Under the pieces are notes generated by a model, which ran no database searches, was not told where the DNA came from, and worked only from the letters and a program-made list of their open reading frames with translations. This document shows positions 32,555 to 43,857 of a DNA stretch of 64,000 bases, in pieces. The stretch lies in assembly GCF_015160855.1 (NCBI RefSeq), contig NZ_CP063373.1:1674001-1738000 (forward strand), written 5' to 3'. How positions within the stretch are numbered: the stretch's first letter is position 1; each line of letters opens with the position of its first letter. A program made the position numbers and the translations under genes. Origin of the DNA: Streptomyces ferrugineus. GTDB lineage: Bacteria > Actinomycetota > Actinomycetes > Streptomycetales > Streptomycetaceae.

Positions 32555-33439
32555 GTGCCCGTGCCCGTGCCCGCGCCCGTTCTCGGGATCGCCCTCGCCG
32601 CCCTCGCGACCGTCGTCTGGTCCGGCAGCTTCGTCACCTCCCGCGCGCTGCACGACAGCGTGCCGCCGGTGCAGCACGCGTTCTGGAGATGGGTGGTGGC
32701 GCTGGCCGTGGTGGCGCCGTTCGGTGCGCGGCAGGCCTGGCGGCAGCGGAGGTCGATCCGCCGTCACCTCGGTTTCGTGTTCCTCGCCTCGCTGCTCGGC
32801 GTCGCCGCCTACAACACCCTCGTCAACCAGGCCGGGTTGACCACGCCCGCCGCCAACATGGGCATGATCATGGCCGCTTCGCCGGTGCTGATGGCCGTGT
32901 TCGAGCGGGCGGCCGGGGTGCGGTTGGGCGTGCGTCGGGTCACGGGGCTGCTGGTGGCCTGTTCGGGCGTCGTGCTGCTGATCGCAGGCGGGGCCGGCGG
33001 GACCCGTCTCGGCGCGGGGGACGTGTGGATGGTGACGGCGGCGTGCTGCTTCGCGGCGTACAGCGGTCTGCTGCGACGACGGCCGGCCGAACTGGGCGGT
33101 ACGGGCTTCCTGTTCACGACCTTCCTCCTCGGCACGGTCCTGCTGCTGCCCGCGCAGGGCGTGAGCCTGGCGGTGCAGGGCGGCTTCGACCCCACGCCCG
33201 GCACGGTCCTGCCGATCCTCTACGTCTCGGTCGCCTCCTCCGCCGTCGCCTTCTTCGCCTGGAACCGGGCGATCGCGCTGGTCGGGCCGAGCCGCGCCGG
33301 GGTCGTCTACTACCTCCAGCCGGTGTGCGTGTCGCTGCTGTCCTGGGCGGTGCTCGGCGAGGCGACCGGCTGGGCGCAGACGGTGTGCATGGCGCTGATC
33401 CTCGGGGGAGTGGTGCTGGGGGCGGCGGCGCGTCGGTGA
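32555..33439 (+). CDS. EamA/RhaT-family DMT transporter
   Basis: 294 residues with ten predicted membrane helices in two EamA halves. Features include ALATVVWSGSFVTSRALHDSVPPVQHAFWRW at the start of half one and SVASSAVAFFAWNRAIALVGPSRAGVVYYLQPV in half two. Substrates range from amino acids to metabolites; none can be assigned. GTG 32555 is chosen, with AAAGGA just upstream; an in-frame ATG at 32516 adds a polar 13-residue leader and lies inside the inverted repeat. The LysR gene begins 14 bp downstream on the same strand, so the regulator may be co-transcribed. Confidence 0.88.
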   Translation: MPVPVPAPVLGIALAALATVVWSGSFVTSRALHDSVPPVQHAFWRWVVALAVVAPFGARQAWRQRRSIRRHLGFVFLASLLGVAAYNTLVNQAGLTTPAANMGMIMAASPVLMAVFERAAGVRLGVRRVTGLLVACSGVVLLIAGGAGGTRLGAGDVWMVTAACCFAAYSGLLRRRPAELGGTGFLFTTFLLGTVLLLPAQGVSLAVQGGFDPTPGTVLPILYVSVASSAVAFFAWNRAIALVGPSRAGVVYYLQPVCVSLLSWAVLGEATGWAQTVCMALILGGVVLGAAARR

Positions 33440-33453
33440 CGTAGGTTGCCGCC

Positions 33454-34350
33454 ATGGTCGACTGGGACATCCGGAAGCTGCAGATCCTGCGGACGCTGCG
33501 GGAACGGGGGACCGTGACCGCGACGGCCGAGGCGCTGCGGATGACGCCGTCCGCCGTGTCGCAGCAGCTGACGAACCTCGCCAAGCAGGTCGGGGTGCCG
33601 TTGCTTCAGGCGCAGGGGCGGCGGGTGCGGCTGACGGACGCGGCGCGGCTGGTGCTGCGGCACGCCGAGGCGGTGTTCGAGCAACTGGAGCGGGCGGACG
33701 CGGAGTTGGCGGCGTACCGGCACGGCGAGGCCGGGGAGGTGCGGGTCGGGGCCTTCTCCACGGCGGTGCCCGCGCTGGTCGTACCGGCCGTGCGGGCGCT
33801 CAGGGAGACGGCGCCCGGGGTGGTCGTACGGGTGCGGGAGGCCGAGGCCGGCGAGGCTTACGAGCTGCTGGCCGGTGGGGAGGTGGACCTCGCCCTGTCG
33901 CTCGCGGCACAGGCGCCGACGGTGGGGGACGCGCGGTTCACCAGGGTGCCGCTGCTGGCCGACCCGCTGGACGTCGCCCTCCCGGCGGGGCACGAACTGG
34001 CCGCCGCGGAAGGGCTGCGGCTGGCCGATCTCGCCGGGGAGGACTGGATCTTCGGCGGCAGCGGGCCGTGGTCGGACATCACGCGCGGGGCGTGCGAGGC
34101 GGCCGGGTTCAGCCCCCGGCAGGGGCATTCGGCGGCGGGGTGGACGGCGATTCTGGCGATGGTGGAGGCGGGGATGGGGGTGGCGCTGGTGCCGCGGATG
34201 GTCGAGGTGGGGCGCGGCGGGGTCGTGATGCGGGAGGTGGCGGAACCGCGGCCGGTTCGCCATGTGGTGGCGGCCGTACGCAGGGGCGGCGAGGAGGCGC
34301 CGGCCATCGGCAGGGCGCTCGGCGCGCTGCGGAGCGTTGCCGGCACGTAG
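33454..34350 (+). CDS. LysR-family transcriptional regulator
   Basis: 298 residues. The N-terminal winged helix reads DIRKLQILRTLRERGTVTATAEALRMTPSAVSQQLTNLAKQVG (about 4-46), with the LTDAARLVL turn afterwards. The periplasmic-binding-like effector domain (about 92-295) includes GEVRVGAFSTAVPALVVPA and GGEVDLALS. It most likely controls the EamA transporter just upstream. It ends at a perfect 17-bp hairpin terminator. Confidence 0.92.
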   Translation: MVDWDIRKLQILRTLRERGTVTATAEALRMTPSAVSQQLTNLAKQVGVPLLQAQGRRVRLTDAARLVLRHAEAVFEQLERADAELAAYRHGEAGEVRVGAFSTAVPALVVPAVRALRETAPGVVVRVREAEAGEAYELLAGGEVDLALSLAAQAPTVGDARFTRVPLLADPLDVALPAGHELAAAEGLRLADLAGEDWIFGGSGPWSDITRGACEAAGFSPRQGHSAAGWTAILAMVEAGMGVALVPRMVEVGRGGVVMREVAEPRPVRHVVAAVRRGGEEAPAIGRALGALRSVAGT

Positions 34351-34364
34351 CCGGGCAGGCACGG

Positions 34365-34400
34365 AAAGGGCGCCCGGTGCCGCGGCACCGGGCGCCCTTT
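34365..34400. terminator. Bidirectional hairpin terminator between lysR and pepN
   Basis: A perfect inverted repeat with 17-bp arms (AAAGGGCGCCCGGTGCC and its complement) separated by GC, folding with a CGCG tetraloop. The arms end in AAA/TTT, giving a short T-run in each direction. The convergent pepN gene ends at 34414. Confidence 0.88.
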
Positions 34401-34413
34401 GGCGTACGGACGT

Positions 34414-36990
34414 CTACTCCGCAGCCGCCGCGTCCGCCTCCTGCGCCCGCAGCGCCCGCTCCACGCCCGCCCGGGACTCGGAGATCAGGCGGCGCAGGGC
34501 CGCGTTGGGCTCCGCCGAGGCGAGCCAGGCGTCCGTCTTGCGCAGCGTCTCCTCGGAGACCTGGAGGGACGGGTACAGGCCGATCGCGATCTGCTGGGCG
34601 ATCTCGTGGGAGCGGGCGTCCCAGATGTCCTTGACGACCTCGAAGAACGTGTCGGTGTAGGACGCCAGGAGCTCGCGCTGGTCGGTCTGGACGAAGCCGG
34701 TGATCACCGCCTCCTGGACGGCGTTCGGCAGCTTGTCGGAGTCGATGACCGACGACCATGCCTCGGCCTTGGCCTCCGGAGTCGGGCGCGCGGCGCGGGC
34801 GGTGGCCGCGTGCCGCTCGCCGGCCGCCGTCCTGTCCCGCTCGTACTCGGCCGCGATCTCCGCCTCGTCGAAGCGGCCCACCGCCGCCAGGCGCTGCACG
34901 AACGCCCAGCGCAGCTCCGTGTCGACGGCCAGGCCCTCGATCGACTGGGAGCCGTCCAGCAGGGCCTCGAGGAGGTCGAGCTGCTCCGGCGTACGGGCCG
35001 CCGCCGCGAACGCACGCGCCCACGCCAGCTGGTGGTCGCCGCCCGGCTCCGCCGCGCGCAGATGGGCCAGCGTGGCGTCCGTCCAGCGGGTCAGCAGGGC
35101 CTCGCGGGCGGCCGGGTCGGCGTACAGCTCGATCGCCAGCTTCACCTGGCGGTGCAGCGACTGCACGACACCGATGTCGGACTCCTTGCCGATGCCCGAC
35201 AGGACCAGGGAGACGTAGTCGCGGGTGGCCAGTTCCGCGTCGCGGGTCATGTCCCAGGACGACGCCCAGCACAGGGCCCGGGGCAGGGAGGCCTCGAAGT
35301 CGCCGAGGTGCTCGGTGACGAAGGCGAGGGACTTCTCGTCCAGGCGGACCTTCGCGTACGACAGGTCGTCGTCGTTGAGGAGGATCACGTCCGGACGGCC
35401 CTTGCCGGCGAGCTGCGGCACGGTGGTCAGTTCGCCGTCCACGTCCAGCTCGACGCGCTCGTCGCGCAGCAGCTTCCCGGAGGCGTCGTCCAGGTTGTAC
35501 AGGCCCACCGCGATGCGGTGCGGACGCAGCGTCGGCTCGCCCTTCGCGCCCGCGGGCAGCGCCGGGGCCTCCTGGCGGATCGCGAAGGACGTGATCACAC
35601 CGTGCGCGTCCGTCTCGATCTCGGGGCGCAGGACGTTGATGCCGGCCGTCTCCAGCCACAGCCTCGACCAGGTCTTCAGATCGCGGCCGGAGGTCTCCTC
35701 CAGGGCGCCCAGCAGATCGGACAGGCGCGTGTTGCCGAACGCGTGACGCTTGAAGTACGCCTGCACGCCCTTGAAGAACTCGTCCATGCCGACGTAGGCC
35801 ACGAGCTGCTTGAGGACGGAGGCGCCCTTGGCGTAGGTGATGCCGTCGAAGTTGACCAGGACGTCGTCCAGGTCGCGGATCTCCGCCATGATCGGGTGCG
35901 TGGACGGCAGTTGGTCCTGGCGGTACGCCCACGTCTTCATCTGGTTGGCGAACGTCGTCCAGGCGTGCGGCCAGCGCGTCCCCGGGGCGTGCGCCTGGCA
36001 GGCGATGGAGGTGTAGGTGGCGAACGACTCGTTCAGCCACAGGTCGTTCCACCACTCCATGGTGACCAGGTCGCCGAACCACATGTGGGCCAGCTCGTGC
36101 AGGATGGTCTCGGCCCGCCCCAGGTACGCCGCGTCCGTCACCTTGGAGCGGAAGACGTACTGGTCGCGGATGGTCACCGCGCCCGCGTTCTCCATCGCGC
36201 CCGCGTTGAACTCCGGCACGAACAGCTGGTCGTACTTCTTGAACGGGTAGGCGTAGTCGAACTTCTCCTGGAACCAGTCGAAGCCCTGCCGGGTCACCTC
36301 GAAGATGGCGTCCGAGTCGAGGTACTCGGCGAGCGAGGGCCGGCAGTAGATGCCGAGCGGCACGGACTGGCCGTCCTTCTCGTACACGCTGTGCACGGAG
36401 TGGTACGGGCCGACGATGAGCGCCGTGATGTACGTCGAGATGCGCGGCGTCGGCTCGAAGGACCAGACGTTGTCCTTGGGCTCCGGAGTGGGCGAGTTGG
36501 AGATGACCGTCCAGCCCTCCGGGGCCGTCACGGTGAACTGGAAGGTGGCCTTCAGATCGGGCTGCTCGAAGGACGCGAACACGCGCCGGGCGTCGGGCAC
36601 CTCGAACTGGGTGTACAGGTACGCCTGCTGGTCGACCGGGTCGACGAAGCGGTGCAGGCCCTCGCCGGTGTTGGTGTACGCGCAGTCCGCGACGACCCGC
36701 AGGACGTTGCGGCCCTCCAGCAGGCCCGGCAGGGCGATCCGGGAGTCCTTGAAGACCTCGTCCGCGTCGAGCGCGTCGCCGTTGAGAGTCACCTCGTGGA
36801 CGGTCGGGGCCACGAGGTCGATGAAGGAGTCGGCGCCGTTCTCGGCGACGTCGAAGCGCACCGTGGTCACGGACCGGTAGGTGCCGCCCTCTTGCGCGCC
36901 GGAGAGGTCGAGATCGATCTCGTACGAGTCAACGGTGAGCAGCTTCGCCCGCTGCTGCGCCTCTTCGCGAGTCAGGTTTGTGCCAGGCAC
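34414..36990 (-). CDS. pepN: Aminopeptidase N (M1 zinc metallopeptidase)
   Basis: 858 residues, the full length of actinobacterial PepN. The exopeptidase motif GAMEN is at about 264-268; the zinc site HELAH is at about 298-302 with the third ligand in NESFATY (Glu321); catalytic Tyr lies downstream in the usual place. An ERAP1-like helical C-terminal domain fills the last 350 residues. There is no signal peptide, so it is cytoplasmic, trimming peptides after proteasome/Clp action. GTG 36990 has AGGAG 8 bp upstream. A diverged paralogue is encoded at 50491-53079. Confidence 0.96.
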   Translation of the reverse strand: MPGTNLTREEAQQRAKLLTVDSYEIDLDLSGAQEGGTYRSVTTVRFDVAENGADSFIDLVAPTVHEVTLNGDALDADEVFKDSRIALPGLLEGRNVLRVVADCAYTNTGEGLHRFVDPVDQQAYLYTQFEVPDARRVFASFEQPDLKATFQFTVTAPEGWTVISNSPTPEPKDNVWSFEPTPRISTYITALIVGPYHSVHSVYEKDGQSVPLGIYCRPSLAEYLDSDAIFEVTRQGFDWFQEKFDYAYPFKKYDQLFVPEFNAGAMENAGAVTIRDQYVFRSKVTDAAYLGRAETILHELAHMWFGDLVTMEWWNDLWLNESFATYTSIACQAHAPGTRWPHAWTTFANQMKTWAYRQDQLPSTHPIMAEIRDLDDVLVNFDGITYAKGASVLKQLVAYVGMDEFFKGVQAYFKRHAFGNTRLSDLLGALEETSGRDLKTWSRLWLETAGINVLRPEIETDAHGVITSFAIRQEAPALPAGAKGEPTLRPHRIAVGLYNLDDASGKLLRDERVELDVDGELTTVPQLAGKGRPDVILLNDDDLSYAKVRLDEKSLAFVTEHLGDFEASLPRALCWASSWDMTRDAELATRDYVSLVLSGIGKESDIGVVQSLHRQVKLAIELYADPAAREALLTRWTDATLAHLRAAEPGGDHQLAWARAFAAAARTPEQLDLLEALLDGSQSIEGLAVDTELRWAFVQRLAAVGRFDEAEIAAEYERDRTAAGERHAATARAARPTPEAKAEAWSSVIDSDKLPNAVQEAVITGFVQTDQRELLASYTDTFFEVVKDIWDARSHEIAQQIAIGLYPSLQVSEETLRKTDAWLASAEPNAALRRLISESRAGVERALRAQEADAAAAE

Positions 36991-37172
36991 GCGGTCATCT
37001 CCTCGTTATGGGTGGGTTCGGTCATCCTTCCACGGGACATCGGGATCAGGCGACGAGCGGGGCTTCGCACGGGGATGTCAGGGCAACTCATGGGGATACC
37101 CCTCTACCGGGGCGGGACGCGAGGTCCGGATTCCGCCAGCCCTCCGGGCCCGCGGGCGCGAGTGTGGGCGGC

Positions 37173-39017
<1,845 letters not shown>

Positions 39018-39551
39018 GTGAGGGGGTGGCTTGTGCTGCGCAGAAAGGCCCGCCGTGTCCAGGAGGACGATCCGCTGGACGCGGCCCAGGTGCGTCGGGT
39101 GCGGGCGGTGCTCGCGCTCGGCGGGGTGCCGCAGACGGACCTGCCGGACGGGGTACAGCAGGTCCGCCTGCGGTTGCTGGAGCGGGCCGCGAGCGGACGC
39201 GAGGCGCCGCGGGACGTGTCGGCGTGGGCGGCGGTCGTCGCCTCCAACCTCGCCATGGACTGGCACCGGGCCAAGAAGCGCCAGGAACGGCTCGGCGAAC
39301 GGCTCGCCTCCCTGCGCCAGCTGGAACACCCCTCCGGCGAGGACACCAGCCTGCTCTCCCTCGCCGTCGCCCGGGGCCTGGACGAGCTGCCCGACGCCCA
39401 GCGTCAGGTCCTCGTCCTGCGCTTCTACGGCGATCTCCCGGTGCGGGACATCGCCGAGGAGCTCGGCATCCCGGAGGGCACGGTCAAGAGCAGGCTGCAC
39501 ACGGCGGTACGGGCCCTGCGCGCCCGCTTGCACGAGGACGAGGTGGTGTGA
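39018..39551 (+). CDS. ECF RNA polymerase sigma factor
   Basis: 177 residues. Region 2 is at about 20-90 (GVQQVRLRLLERA, WAAVVASNLAMDWHRAKKRQER) and region 4 at about 118-172, LDELPDAQRQVLVLRFYGDLPVRDIAEELGIPEGTVKSRLHTAVRALRARL, a textbook SigE-type HTH. Region 2.1 looks short. The start is taken at GTG 39018; a GTG at 39033 is a possible alternative. The stop is one base before the next gene's GTG, so the following membrane protein is probably co-expressed as its partner. Confidence 0.88.
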   Translation: MRGWLVLRRKARRVQEDDPLDAAQVRRVRAVLALGGVPQTDLPDGVQQVRLRLLERAASGREAPRDVSAWAAVVASNLAMDWHRAKKRQERLGERLASLRQLEHPSGEDTSLLSLAVARGLDELPDAQRQVLVLRFYGDLPVRDIAEELGIPEGTVKSRLHTAVRALRARLHEDEVV

Positions 39552-39552
39552 C

Positions 39553-40308
39553 GTGACCGCCGAGAACGAAAGCCGTGGCGTCGACGCGCTGATGGCCGCG
39601 ATCACCGGCGAACCCCTGCCGGAGGAGGCCCGCGCGGACGCCGCCCTCCTGGCCGAGCACCGCTCGGCCGTGGCCGACGTGGCGCTGCTGCGGGAGCAGC
39701 TCGGGCTGATCGGCGACGCCCTCGCCGAGCCACCGCCACCGCCACCCGCCCCGGAGCCGCAGCCCGCCCCCGCACGAACGCCCTCCCGCGCCCGGCGCCG
39801 GTTCCTCGCCGTCGGCCTCGGGAGCCTCGCCGTGGCCGCCGCCGCGTCCGTGCTGGCCGGCATGGGCTGGCTGCTGACGCAGGCCGGAGGCGGCGCCGAC
39901 TCCGACGAGGGGGCGAGCACCGCGGACAAGTCCGCACCCTCCGAGCAGTCCGGCGGCACCGCCTTCGGCAGCCCCCGCTACCTCGCCTGTGCCCGGCTGG
40001 TGGCCGAAGGGAGGGCCACCTCCGTCGAACGGCTCCCCGGCACGACGTCGATGCGGATCACCCTGCACATGACCCGCTACTACAAGCCGGACACGTCAGA
40101 TAAGCAGGGCAAAGGTGAGGAAGAGCTGACCTTCGTGGTCGACGAGACCCTCGTCCCCGGCCTGCGCAGGGGCGACCAGGTGCTCATCGGCATCGCGCGG
40201 GGCGAGCGCCAACCCGACTTCTGGGCTGTCGGCGAGCGGAACATCGCCCCGGAGCGGGCCTGGATCACCGCCTCGCTGTCCGAGGCCCGCGAACTCACCT
40301 GCGCATGA
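39553..40308 (+). CDS. One-TM membrane protein, putative anti-sigma factor
   Basis: 251 residues. A helical cytoplasmic N-terminus (about 5-58, with EARADAALLAEHRSAVADVALLREQL) is followed by a Pro-rich linker (60-78), a transmembrane helix at about 84-108, and an extracytoplasmic domain of about 140 residues beginning after a Ser/Asp-rich stretch. The canonical HxxxCxxC zinc anti-sigma motif is absent. The position one base after an ECF sigma gene and the topology suggest an anti-sigma factor or a co-sensor; this is inference. The extracytoplasmic part is not recognised. GTG 39553. Confidence 0.75.
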   Translation: MTAENESRGVDALMAAITGEPLPEEARADAALLAEHRSAVADVALLREQLGLIGDALAEPPPPPPAPEPQPAPARTPSRARRRFLAVGLGSLAVAAAASVLAGMGWLLTQAGGGADSDEGASTADKSAPSEQSGGTAFGSPRYLACARLVAEGRATSVERLPGTTSMRITLHMTRYYKPDTSDKQGKGEEELTFVVDETLVPGLRRGDQVLIGIARGERQPDFWAVGERNIAPERAWITASLSEARELTCA

Positions 40309-40312
40309 CGAA

Positions 40313-40340
40313 GGGCGGGCGCCCGCACGGACGCCCGCCC
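40313..40340. terminator. Hairpin terminator between convergent genes
   Basis: A 9-bp GC stem (GGGCGGGCG / CGCCCGCCC) with a 10-base loop that can extend by CCG/CGG pairing. It lies between the membrane protein gene and the S8 peptidase gene. Confidence 0.7.
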
Positions 40341-40359
40341 CTCACCGCCGTACCACCGA

Positions 40360-43300
40360 CTACGGCGTGACCTTCTCGATCTTCACGCTGCCCAGGCCCG
40401 CGACCGTGCCGCGCGCGTTGAGCAACCGGACCTGGCCGAAGAACTCACGGCCCTCCGGCGCCGGCGCCAGCGCGGTGACGCTGCCGGAGACCGTGGCCGA
40501 CTCGCCCGTGCCCAGCCGCACCGGCGACTCGTCGACCGTGACGGTGCCGAGCGCGGGGGAGAAGAACACGTCCAGGTAGTCGTACGCCGTCGAGCCGCCC
40601 GGCACCGCGTAGCCGATCACCTCGATGCGGTACGTCCCGGCGGCCGGGTCCGCGACCTTGACCGCCTCCTCCGAGTCACCGTCGGCGGAGCTGCCGACCT
40701 CGGTGCCGGCCGCGTCGTAGACGACCAGGTCGAGGTCGGCGGCCGCGTCGGAGACGTTGCCGATGGAGACGTCGAGCGAGGTGGCGCCCTCGGGCACGTC
40801 GACCGTGGTGGTCTGCGTGACGCCCTCGGTGATGGTCGGGCGCGCCGTCTTCGACGAGCCGAGCGGGCCGCCCGCGAGCTTGCCGTCGACGTCGGCGTAG
40901 TGGTTGGTCACCTTCCAGGAGGCGGCGGCCGGGGTGCCGACCTTGGCCTCCGGGACGGTCACGGTCTCCGGGTCGAAGGCCGCGCCGAGGACGGTGACGT
41001 TCAGCTTGTACGGGTTGTCGAGCAGCGGCGACGTACGGCGCGACTCGACCTCGATCTCCCAGACGCCCGGCTGCGGGTCGGCGTACGAGCGCAGGTCGGG
41101 GCGGCAGGGGGCGCTGGAGGGGTTGGAGTAGTTCGGGTAGCAGTTGATCGTCGAGGTCGAGTCGACCGGGACGCCGTAGGGGTGGATGGAGATGAACCGG
41201 GTCTGGCTCCCCTTCGCCAGCCCGCTCATCGCGACCTCCAGCGTCTTCGCACCCTCGGGGACGGTCACGAAGTACGAACGGGTGCTGTTGCGCTGGACCT
41301 TGCCCGAGGCGGAGAAGGTGTGGTCGACCGGCGAGGCGACCACGACCGTCGACAGGACCTGCTTGTCGATGCCCTCGGTCCGCGGGTCGTCGACCTCCAG
41401 GATCGCGCTCTTGATGCCCGCGTGCTTCGCGCGGGCCTCGATCTTGACGGTCACCGGCTTGTTCAGCGGGAGCCTGATCTCGTCCGAGCCGACGATCCGG
41501 AAGGTGCGCGCCTTGTTGTTCTCCAGGTGCAGCTCGTGCCGGATCGCCCTGTCGGGGCCGGAGGTACGGGTGATGGTGACCTCGTACGTCTTCTTCTGGC
41601 CCGCCTTCAGGCCGCCCTCACGGTCGTACAGACCCGTGCCGTATCCGGGGGTCTTCAGGAACTGGTCGATCGCGGTGTCGACCGGCGCCTTCACCGTGTA
41701 CTCGTGGGCGGTGGCGCCGTCGCGGATCGAGTCCCAGGCGTCCTCGATGTTGATGAGGCCGGCACCCTCCTCGTACGCCTGAACACCCTTGATGTGATCG
41801 GCCGTCGAGGTGAGCGCGGTGCGCAGCTTCGCCGGGGTGAGGGCGATGCCCCTCTGCTTGGCGGCGCTCAGCAGCAGCGCGGACGCGCCCGCGGCCTGCG
41901 GGGACGCCATCGAGGTGCCCTGGAGCATGCCGTAGCCGGCCGGCAGCGAGTAGCCCGCCTCGGCGACCGGGGCGCCCGGCAGCCAGGTCTGGATGGTGTT
42001 GATCGCGGCGCCCGGCGCGGAGAGCGTCGGGGTGAAGCCGCCGTCCTCACGCGGGCCGCGCGAGGAGAACGGCATCATCGCGTACTCCGTCTCCACGACG
42101 GAGCCGTAGTTGGCGGCCCAGGTCTCCTTGGAGACGGTCGCGCCGACCGAGATCACCTTGTCGGCCAGGCTCGGGTCGCCGATGGTGTTGGCGCCGGGGC
42201 CGGAGTTGCCGGCCGAGATCACCAGCTGCACGCCGTAGGTGTCGATCAGCCGCGTGTACAGCTCGGCGCGCGCGTTGTTGCCGTCGTTCAGCGCCGGCAG
42301 GCCGCCGATGGACATGTTGACGATGTCGACGCCGCGGTTGACGACGAGGTCGATCATGCCCTCGGTGAGGGCGACGTTGGTGCAGCCGCCGGACCAGGTG
42401 CAGGCGCGGGAGGAGACGATCTTCGCGCCCGGCGCCGCGCCGTTCATCCTGCCGCCGAACAGGCTGTTGGCGGCGGTGATGCCGGCGACGTGGGTGCCGT
42501 GCTCGGACTCGATGACGCCGATGTTGACGAAGTCGCGCTTCTGGCCGACCCAGTCCCCGCCGAACGGGTCCATCGGGACGTCCTTGCGGATCTCCACGAC
42601 GAACGGCTGGCGCTCGGCGACGTCGGTGGCCGGGTCGTCGGTGCCGAAGTACCCGATCTGGAAACCGTCCTTGTACGGCTTCATCGGGGTGTCGTCACCG
42701 AAGTCGTAGTTGTTGTTGAGGTCGACCCGGACGGTGCCGTTCGCGGCGTCGTACAGGACGCCCCACGAGTCGGTCTTGTCGCCGTCGCGGTTGGCGTCGC
42801 CCGCCGCGTCGCCGCCGGTGGTGTACGACTCCAGGAAGGTGCTCACCTGGTACGAGCCCGCGGGCGCCGTCCAGGTCTTGTCGCCGTAGGTGAAGGTGGG
42901 CCCGGAGACGGACGTCACCATCGGGCGCCAGGTGCGGTCGCTGTCGACTATGGGGTCGGTGGCGGTGACCCAGTCGACTATCTTCCGCTCGCCGGTGGTG
43001 GTCTTCTGCAGCGCCGGGTGGCCGAGGTCGACACCGGAGTCGAGGATGCCGATGGTGATGCCGCGGCCGTCGGCCTTCCGGTTCTTCTTCACGAAGTCGA
43101 CGGCGCCCGTCTCGAAGGACGGGTTGTACGGGTTCTCGGCGGGGGTCTTCTTGCCGGGGGCCGGGTACGTGCCCTTGCCGCGCGCCTTTCCGGTCTCGAC
43201 GGCCGGATCGTCCAGGGGTATCTCCTCGCGCAGGTCGATGCCGTGCACCGAGGAGAGCTTCGTGGCGGCGGCGATGGCCTTGTCGGCCTTGCCGGTGGGG

Positions 43301-43647
43301 ACGGTGGCCCGGACATAGCCGAGCTTGTCGTAGGTACGGCCCACAGAGCCGACCGTGTCCAGCTGCTCGGCGACCTTCTCGGTCGCGCCGGGCGCGGTCG
43401 CGACCATCATCGTGACGTTCTTGTCGCCGTCGGCCTTGGCCTCGGCGAGCAGATCGGCGTCGTCCGAACCGAGCTTGTCGTGCGCGGACTTCACGCTCGG
43501 GCCGGTCGCGGCGGGCTCGGGGTCCGCGGCCAGGGCCATGGGTATCGGCCCGGCGGCGGACAGCGCGGCGACGAGACCGGCGGCCACGGCTATGCGGGCC
43601 GTGCGTCTCGCGCCCGGCTTCGGATCGCGCTGCGGGGTGAGGGTCAT
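40360..43647 (-). CDS. Secreted subtilisin-like serine protease (S8)
   Basis: 1095 residues. A Sec signal (about 1-40, ending AMALA), a propeptide region (about 55-140) and an S8 catalytic domain follow. Asp203 is in GILDSGVDLGHP, His383 in SEHGTHVAGI, Ser579 in QGTSMASPQAAG and the oxyanion Asn481 in ISAGNSGPG. About 190 residues between Asp and His form an insert, as in larger actinobacterial subtilases. The C-terminal 450 residues are beta-rich; the last part (ADLDLVVYDAAGTEV, GTYRIEVIGY) resembles a PPC domain. ATG 43647 is preferred, 6 bp after AAGGG; the ATG at 43653 touches that site. It should degrade extracellular protein. Confidence 0.94.
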   Translation of the reverse strand: MTLTPQRDPKPGARRTARIAVAAGLVAALSAAGPIPMALAADPEPAATGPSVKSAHDKLGSDDADLLAEAKADGDKNVTMMVATAPGATEKVAEQLDTVGSVGRTYDKLGYVRATVPTGKADKAIAAATKLSSVHGIDLREEIPLDDPAVETGKARGKGTYPAPGKKTPAENPYNPSFETGAVDFVKKNRKADGRGITIGILDSGVDLGHPALQKTTTGERKIVDWVTATDPIVDSDRTWRPMVTSVSGPTFTYGDKTWTAPAGSYQVSTFLESYTTGGDAAGDANRDGDKTDSWGVLYDAANGTVRVDLNNNYDFGDDTPMKPYKDGFQIGYFGTDDPATDVAERQPFVVEIRKDVPMDPFGGDWVGQKRDFVNIGVIESEHGTHVAGITAANSLFGGRMNGAAPGAKIVSSRACTWSGGCTNVALTEGMIDLVVNRGVDIVNMSIGGLPALNDGNNARAELYTRLIDTYGVQLVISAGNSGPGANTIGDPSLADKVISVGATVSKETWAANYGSVVETEYAMMPFSSRGPREDGGFTPTLSAPGAAINTIQTWLPGAPVAEAGYSLPAGYGMLQGTSMASPQAAGASALLLSAAKQRGIALTPAKLRTALTSTADHIKGVQAYEEGAGLINIEDAWDSIRDGATAHEYTVKAPVDTAIDQFLKTPGYGTGLYDREGGLKAGQKKTYEVTITRTSGPDRAIRHELHLENNKARTFRIVGSDEIRLPLNKPVTVKIEARAKHAGIKSAILEVDDPRTEGIDKQVLSTVVVASPVDHTFSASGKVQRNSTRSYFVTVPEGAKTLEVAMSGLAKGSQTRFISIHPYGVPVDSTSTINCYPNYSNPSSAPCRPDLRSYADPQPGVWEIEVESRRTSPLLDNPYKLNVTVLGAAFDPETVTVPEAKVGTPAAASWKVTNHYADVDGKLAGGPLGSSKTARPTITEGVTQTTTVDVPEGATSLDVSIGNVSDAAADLDLVVYDAAGTEVGSSADGDSEEAVKVADPAAGTYRIEVIGYAVPGGSTAYDYLDVFFSPALGTVTVDESPVRLGTGESATVSGSVTALAPAPEGREFFGQVRLLNARGTVAGLGSVKIEKVTP

Positions 43648-43857
43648 CGGCATCCCTTGCAGGTAAAGGAGCATCAGGACGTCCGGTATGTGATCCCGGA
43701 CGACCGCACAGCCTTATGCAAGGGAAGGATGTTTGGGAAGAGTTGACCGAATCGAAATGGAAGGATGGGGAAAACCCGCGACCGGCTCAGGGGGAGATGA
43801 GCCGCAAAGGCGGGCAAGCCGCCCACGGGCGACAACGTCCGTATGTAACGTCCCCCT

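Noticed and set aside
40900..43746. 948-codon frame opposite the S8 protease
   Set aside because: Low-complexity Gly/Val/Arg/Asp product mirroring the protease codons; not a gene.
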